Made by a program: the position numbers and the translations under genes
Notes under the pieces: model-generated
Told to the model about the DNA's origin: nothing
Databases searched by the model: none
What the model saw: only the letters and a program-made list of their open reading frames with translations
Part shown: piece by piece, positions 14,574-17,920 of the stretch
How the letters are laid out: each line of letters starts with the position of its first letter
Position numbering within the stretch: the first letter of the stretch is position 1
Source of the DNA: JBIKVP01 sp044356745
GTDB taxonomy: Bacteria > Pseudomonadota > Alphaproteobacteria > Rhizobiales > Beijerinckiaceae
NCBI GenBank assembly: GCA_044356745.1
Contig: JBIKVP010000041.1
Coordinates: 1 to 17,920, forward strand
Length of the DNA: 17,920 nucleotides
Direction of reading: 5' to 3'

Positions 14574-16380
14574 TGTCTACGAATTGAAGTTGGGCAAAAT
14601 GTGCATAAACACCATTATGTGCAATAAGCTCAGTGTGTGTGCCTTCTTCAATAATGCGTCCGTTTTCAAAAACGAGAATCCGGTCTGCCTTGAGCACTGT
14701 TGCTAATCTATGTGCGACTACAAGCATCGTTTGCTTGTGAGCCAGATGATCCAATGCCTTTTGGACGGCGGCTTCACTCTCTGCATCAAGTGCGCTAGTC
14801 GCTTCATCTAACACTAAAACAGGTGCTTGCTTGAGAATCGCACGTGCTAAAGCAATGCGTTGACGTTGGCCACCTGAGAGGTTGACCCCACGCTCACCCA
14901 AAGGCGTATCATAGCCTTGCGGAAGTTCGCGAATAAACTCATCTGCCGCTGCTAATTTTGCCGCTTCCTGAACGCGTGTATCATCTGCATCAGGTGCGCC
15001 ATAGCGAATATTCTCGCGCACACTTGTCCCAAAGATGATGGGCTCCTGAGGGACATAGGCAATATTTGAACGCAGCGCATAAGGATCAAGGGTGGTGACA
15101 TCATGACCATCAAAACGGATAACGCCTTGGCTCGGATCATAAAAACGATTAAGCAACTGCAACACAGTGCTTTTACCTGCCCCTGATGCACCAACGAGTG
15201 CAATTTGTTCGCCTGCTTTAATGTGAAATGTCACACCATGAAGCGCCGATGCTTCCTGTGCAGTGGGATAATTGAAAGACACATCTTCAAAACTGATCTC
15301 GCCACGCGCAGGTTTTTGAAGCGCCGTGATCATTTGAGGTGCAAGAATTGTTGGCTTAAGCTCTAACCATTGCGAAAGCCTTGTCGCAGAGCCAGCCGCC
15401 TGTTGCACTTCGCCATACACTTCTGAAAGTTGCCCTAAAGCACTTGCAGCAAAGATTGCATAAAGAATAAACTGGGATAGCATTCCCCCTGAAAGTTTTT
15501 CGTTAATGACCAGTCCCGCGCCATACCATAAAACGCCGACAATACTTGCGGAGACAGTGAAAATCACACCTGCTGTTAAAATGGCGCGAGACGCGAGCGA
15601 TTGTCGTGACGCATTATAAGCTTCGTGAGAGGCTTTTTGATAGGCATCAGCAGTTGCCTTCTCCATCACAAACGATTTCATGATGCGTGCAGCGCTGACA
15701 GCTTCTGTCGCAAATGCGGAGGTTAAGGCAAGGCGTTGCTGAGCATCTTCAGAACGTTGGCGAACGGCGCGTCCCCATAGCACCAGTGGCACAACAATTA
15801 CAGGTATCGCTCCGAGCACCATGAAAGATAACCACGGATTTGTAATCAGCATCATTAAGACAGCACCAAGAAACAACACACCATTACGCAGCGCAACTGA
15901 CGCAGTGGGTCCAAATACAGAGCGTATTTGTTCGCTATCAGCGGTAAGACGCGAAACAATGTCTCCTGATTTTACGGTGTCAAAGAAGGTAACATCAAGC
16001 TTTGTCAGGTGTGCAAAAACTGCTTCACGTATATCAGCGGCGATGGCCGCACCCAATGTCATGACAAGATAATAACGTATCGAACTGGCAATCGCGAGAA
16101 CGATGACAACGACAATTAACCCCGAAAAATAAGTGTTGATGACGGCATGACTGCTTTGATCAAAACCACGATCAATCATCTCACGAACAGCGATCGGTAG
16201 GGCCAGTGTTGCTGCGGATGCGACAATCAAAGCAATGAGAGCTGCTAATATACGCATACGATGACGCCTCGCAAAAGGGAGTAACCCTCTGAGAGGCCTT
16301 AAGCTTTTAGTTTTTTGCGTAGAAGAAACATCTACGTGAAGAATAGGTGTGCTCATGCCTTTAACAGACACTTCAGACAT
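14554..16380 (-). CDS. MsbA-related ABC exporter, fused permease and ATPase
   Basis: This half-transporter of 608 residues acts as a homodimer in the inner membrane. Six membrane segments fill about residues 43-320 (type IV exporter fold). The ATPase has Walker A GASGAGKST (397-405), the Q-loop in Y-V-P-Q-E-P, signature L-S-G-G-Q (501-505), Walker B V-L-V-L-D-E (521-526) and H-loop His557, so it is complete. It resembles the MsbA-related alphaproteobacterial group (TIGR02204-like); the substrate is not known. The start is uncertain: ATG 16380 has AGGTG almost touching it, and ATG 16356 nine codons downstream also has a cramped AAAGG. Divergent from rpmE and convergent with the DUF1499 gene, an arrangement recalled from Rhizobiales. 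Confidence 0.88.
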   Translation of the reverse strand: MSEVSVKGMSTPILHVDVSSTQKTKSLRPLRGLLPFARRHRMRILAALIALIVASAATLALPIAVREMIDRGFDQSSHAVINTYFSGLIVVVIVLAIASSIRYYLVMTLGAAIAADIREAVFAHLTKLDVTFFDTVKSGDIVSRLTADSEQIRSVFGPTASVALRNGVLFLGAVLMMLITNPWLSFMVLGAIPVIVVPLVLWGRAVRQRSEDAQQRLALTSAFATEAVSAARIMKSFVMEKATADAYQKASHEAYNASRQSLASRAILTAGVIFTVSASIVGVLWYGAGLVINEKLSGGMLSQFILYAIFAASALGQLSEVYGEVQQAAGSATRLSQWLELKPTILAPQMITALQKPARGEISFEDVSFNYPTAQEASALHGVTFHIKAGEQIALVGASGAGKSTVLQLLNRFYDPSQGVIRFDGHDVTTLDPYALRSNIAYVPQEPIIFGTSVRENIRYGAPDADDTRVQEAAKLAAADEFIRELPQGYDTPLGERGVNLSGGQRQRIALARAILKQAPVLVLDEATSALDAESEAAVQKALDHLAHKQTMLVVAHRLATVLKADRILVFENGRIIEEGTHTELIAHNGVYAHFAQLQFVDTNLLMQ

Positions 16381-16504
16381 CACCTGTCAAGAGCCACTCA
16401 ATTTATGATGATCATTGCGTTATTTTCGATCATCTCATATTTCTTTTCATCAATCATGGACTTGTATTTTGCAAATGTCTCCTGTATGCGATGATGATGA
16501 AATT

Positions 16505-16550
16505 TTAACGCGCAACCAGCGCGGTTAACACGTTATATTCATAACACGTT
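16505..16550 (+). promoter_or_regulatory. Inverted and direct repeats upstream of rpmE
   Basis: TTAACGCGC (16505-16513) and GCGCGGTTAA (16519-16528) form a near-perfect inverted repeat. The nine bases TAACACGTT occur at 16526-16534 and again at 16542-16550. They sit 29-74 bases before the rpmE start. They could be a regulator site or a leader stem for L31 feedback control; neither is shown. Confidence 0.3.
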
Positions 16551-16578
16551 TTACCCGTTCATGCGCAGGAGCACAATT

Positions 16579-16818
16579 ATGAAGCCTGACATCCATCCTG
16601 ATTATCATGAAATTACCATTGTTCTACCAAATGGGACGTCCTACAAAACACGCTCCACTTATGGTTCAGCGGGTGCAACCCTCAGTCTTGATATTTCTCC
16701 TGATACACATCCAGCTTGGACAGGCGGTACTCAAAATCTTTCTGATCGTGGTGGCAGTGTATCGAAATTCAACAAGAAATTCGCTGGCCTGAGCTTTGCG
16801 GGTAAAAAAGCGTCTTAA
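16579..16818 (+). CDS. rpmE: 50S ribosomal protein L31
   Basis: This 79-residue large-subunit protein opens M-K-P-D-I-H-P-D-Y-H and has the conserved T-Y-G, S-x-x-H-P-x-W-T-G and G-G-x-x-x-K-F-N-K-K-F stretches. The zinc-binding Cys pairs of the C+ form are absent, so it is the C-minus type normal in many alphaproteobacteria, usable without zinc. AGGAG seven to eight bases before ATG 16579 decides the start over an in-frame ATG at 16561. A strong terminator follows at 16875. Divergent from the ABC exporter. Confidence 0.95.
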   Translation: MKPDIHPDYHEITIVLPNGTSYKTRSTYGSAGATLSLDISPDTHPAWTGGTQNLSDRGGSVSKFNKKFAGLSFAGKKAS

Positions 16819-16874
16819 CATTGTGCTGGTGAAACGTTTTATTAGTTTCGCCTTATCGAAATCCTCTTAACATG

Positions 16875-16902
16875 AAAAACCTCCCATATTGGGAGGTTTT
16901 TT
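16875..16902 (+). terminator. Bidirectional intrinsic terminator between rpmE and the Arg/Gly/Tyr-rich gene
   Basis: ACCTCCC, loop ATATT, GGGAGGT with five A before and six T after makes a perfect stem of at least ten pairs. It has a T run on both strands and lies 57 bases past rpmE and 24 bases past the minus-strand gene at 16926, so it can serve both convergent transcripts. Confidence 0.9.
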
Positions 16903-16925
16903 GATGTCATAATAGTTTATAGAAA

Positions 16926-17303
16926 TTAGCGTCTTACGCATACACGTACAGGACGGATAACGTAACCATAACCTGTCCACACGCGTTGATTGCGAATACG
17001 GCATACACGCCTTCCATATCTTACTGGTGCGTAATATCCAACAGGGCGTCCGTAATATCCTCGATGCCTCCGATATCCTCTATATCCTCTATATCCCCTG
17101 TAACGATGATCACGCACACTTTGCGTTAAATCTTGTTTCAAATTTTGAGCAACACTTTGTGTGTTTTGAGCAGCCGCACCAACTGGAGCCGCTTGCGCAC
17201 TTGTTACAATTGAAAGACCCAAAGTCGCAGCCGCAGCAATAATTGCTGCCTTAAGCATCGATACTTTACGTCCTGAAATAGCTCTTAAATTTAATATTGA
17301 CAT
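16926..17303 (-). CDS. Small exported Arg/Gly/Tyr-rich protein
   Basis: This 125-residue precursor has a Sec-type signal: a basic start (R-A-I-S-G-R-K), a hydrophobic core at about 17-33 and a likely cleavage after A-Q-A (about residue 38). The mature 86-residue protein has a short Gln/Ala-rich stretch, then tandem R-G-Y units (about 70-85), Tyr/Arg-rich sequence and two C-terminal Cys (C-R-I and V-C-V-R-R). Such small basic exported proteins are common and unnamed in Hyphomicrobiales; the function is unknown, with surface, RNA-binding or polysaccharide contact only guesses. The start is firm: AGGAG six bases before ATG 17303. The R-G-Y codons form a nine-base tandem repeat near 17068-17100, prone to length change. 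Confidence 0.8.
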   Translation of the reverse strand: MSILNLRAISGRKVSMLKAAIIAAAATLGLSIVTSAQAAPVGAAAQNTQSVAQNLKQDLTQSVRDHRYRGYRGYRGYRRHRGYYGRPVGYYAPVRYGRRVCRIRNQRVWTGYGYVIRPVRVCVRR

Positions 17304-17407
17304 ACTTTTCTCCTGTAAAATCGTTAATTGAGACGTGCTTTAACGCGTCGATAATTTATGGCTCTAACGTTCATTAACGCCGTTGATTTCCTTATGTTCC
17401 CTGTCCG

Positions 17408-17436
17408 TTGACATTTTTACACATTTGACCTGTAAA
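17408..17436 (+). promoter_or_regulatory. Possible sigma-70-type promoter
   Basis: A perfect -35 TTGACA (17408-17413) is followed, 17 bases later, by TGTAAA (four of six matches to TATAAT). The -10 coincides with one arm of the TTTTACA/TGTAAAA inverted repeat, as in a repressed promoter. The next plus-strand ORF is 200 bases away. Confidence 0.25.
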
Positions 17437-17546
17437 ATCTTGGTTAATGCACAATAAGAAGTGCAATTTAACAGGTTTACACATATCTAACTGAATGAAT
17501 TCTGAATGACTGTGCGTTGAAGCACATCAGTTTCAGCGATCAATTT

Positions 17547-17567
17547 ATGTCTAACAATTTTAGACAT
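17547..17567. promoter_or_regulatory. Perfect eight-base inverted repeat, operator-like
   Basis: ATGTCTAA (17547-17554), CAATT, TTAGACAT (17560-17567). It lies 69 bases before the start of the ORF at 17636 and has no T run, so a protein-binding site is more likely than a terminator. Confidence 0.35.
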
Positions 17568-17635
17568 CCCTAATTGATTGATGCATTATTTTTTGTTAAT
17601 TATGTTGAGTGATTGTAGTTAATGGGATTTATAAA

Positions 17636-17809
17636 ATGTCCGAAGATGCGATAAAAAAGACGGGACGCAATCACATATTCAATCTAAATCCTGATGCCTC
17701 CAAAAAAAAGTTGGGAGAGCAGTTTGCTGATATGGCAACCTCTGTGAACAAAATAACCCCCGATATATTGCAGGGTTTTAATAAATTACAGAGAATATAC
17801 CCCTCGTGA
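17636..17809 (+). pseudogene. Unrecognised short ORF ended by the right IS copy
   Basis: Fifty-seven codons from ATG 17636 (a GTG at 17609 is also in frame; the ribosome site GGGA is weak). The protein is polar and lysine-rich: M-S-E-D-A-I-K-K…N-P-D-A-S-K-K-K-L, then a likely helix through about residue 50. The frame crosses the IS tip at about 17796 and ends on I-Y-P-S-stop, the same tail as the left broken gene, so the natural 3' end is lost. I do not recognise the family; any phasin-like or PHA-related reading would be a guess. Confidence 0.4.
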
Positions 17810-17920
17810 GTGAAGAGTTGGCGTTATCTTTTTATTAAGGTTGTTTTGATTCCAATTTGGTATGGGTACGCTTTTAGAACCGGATCAACGGCAGGAGCTT
17901 TTGAAACGCCACCGCACCGA
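17796..17920 (+). mobile_element. End of an IS630-family insertion sequence, right copy (continues off the window)
   Basis: From the target TA at 17796-17797 the element starts TACCCCTCGTGAG and reaches a transposase ATG at 17862. It is the inverted twin of positions 1-96. The element's body and its other end lie to the right of the window. Confidence 0.72.
17862..17920 (+). CDS. IS630-family transposase, N-terminal fragment (19 codons, cut by window edge)
   Basis: M-G-T-L-L-E-P-D-Q-R-Q-E-L-L-K-R-H-R-T then the edge. The E-P-D-Q-R-Q-E-L-x-K-R-H-R pattern is how many IS630 transposases begin, ahead of the helix-turn-helix domain and the DDE catalytic core, which are not visible here. No ribosome site stands out; the nearest purine-rich bases are the weak TTTGGT just before the ATG. 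Confidence 0.65.
   Translation, partial: MGTLLEPDQRQELLKRHRT

Larger units (their letters stand above)
17304..17635. other. Intergenic stretch with operator-like palindromes
   Basis: There is no gene here. It carries an inverted repeat TTTTACA (17416-17422) / TGTAAAA (17431-17437), a possible plus-strand promoter (TTGACA 17408-17413, TGTAAA 17431-17436, 17-base spacing) and a perfect palindrome at 17547-17567. The promoter of the minus-strand gene at 17303 must also lie here, but I cannot place it. Confidence 0.6.

Noticed and set aside
17636..17809. Small toxin or antitoxin gene
   Set aside because: There is no partner gene, and the reading frame ends on IS-derived codons, so its length is not native.
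1..17920. Composite transposon carrying the whole segment
   Set aside because: The cargo is core metabolism and a ribosomal protein gene in a gene order typical of Hyphomicrobiales chromosomes, with no cargo-like genes. Two independent insertions or an inversion fit better.

Overview
The window looks like chromosomal DNA of an alphaproteobacterium, most likely of Hyphomicrobiales (Rhizobiales) type. This is inferred from gene content and order: argH followed by a short LptM-type lipoprotein gene and lysA, with a divergent TlpA-like thioredoxin gene; a Tat-exported beta-helix protein of the TIGR03808 kind next to a TIGR01459-type HAD hydrolase; a C-minus ribosomal protein L31 gene divergent from an MsbA-related ABC exporter, which is convergent with a DUF1499 gene. 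By eye the base composition is moderate, and intergenic repeats are plentiful.

Both ends of the window are cut inside what appear to be two copies of the same IS630-family insertion sequence in opposite orientation. Positions 98-11 (minus strand) and 17794-17881 (plus strand) are identical over 88 bases, and each runs into the first codons of a transposase reading outward. Just inside each copy a short ORF runs into the IS tip and stops on the same IS-encoded tail (I-Y-P-S-stop): the left one looks like the head of a pentapeptide-repeat protein, the right one is unrecognised.

Region by region: 1-304, IS end and broken pentapeptide-type gene; 305-883, gene-free repeat field; 884-4661, a minus-strand run HAD hydrolase > beta-helix protein > ureE > purU; 4662-4983, second repeat field; 4984-6411, manC, divergent from a metallo-beta-lactamase-fold hydrolase (6529-7404); 7401-10346, minus-strand argH > lptM-like > lysA (arginine and lysine/diaminopimelate biosynthesis); 10393-11079, TlpA-like thioredoxin; 11093-13450, a 785-residue protein I do not recognise; 13683-16380, DUF1499 membrane protein convergent with an ABC exporter; 16579-16818, rpmE with a bidirectional terminator shared with a small exported Arg/Gly/Tyr-rich protein (16926-17303); 17304-17635, gene-free; 17636-17809, short ORF ended by the right IS copy.

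Most genes are ordinary housekeeping functions. The points most worth a second look are the inverted IS pair framing the segment, a family of small hairpins whose stems change by paired substitutions while loop and flanks stay fixed, and the 785-residue orphan protein.
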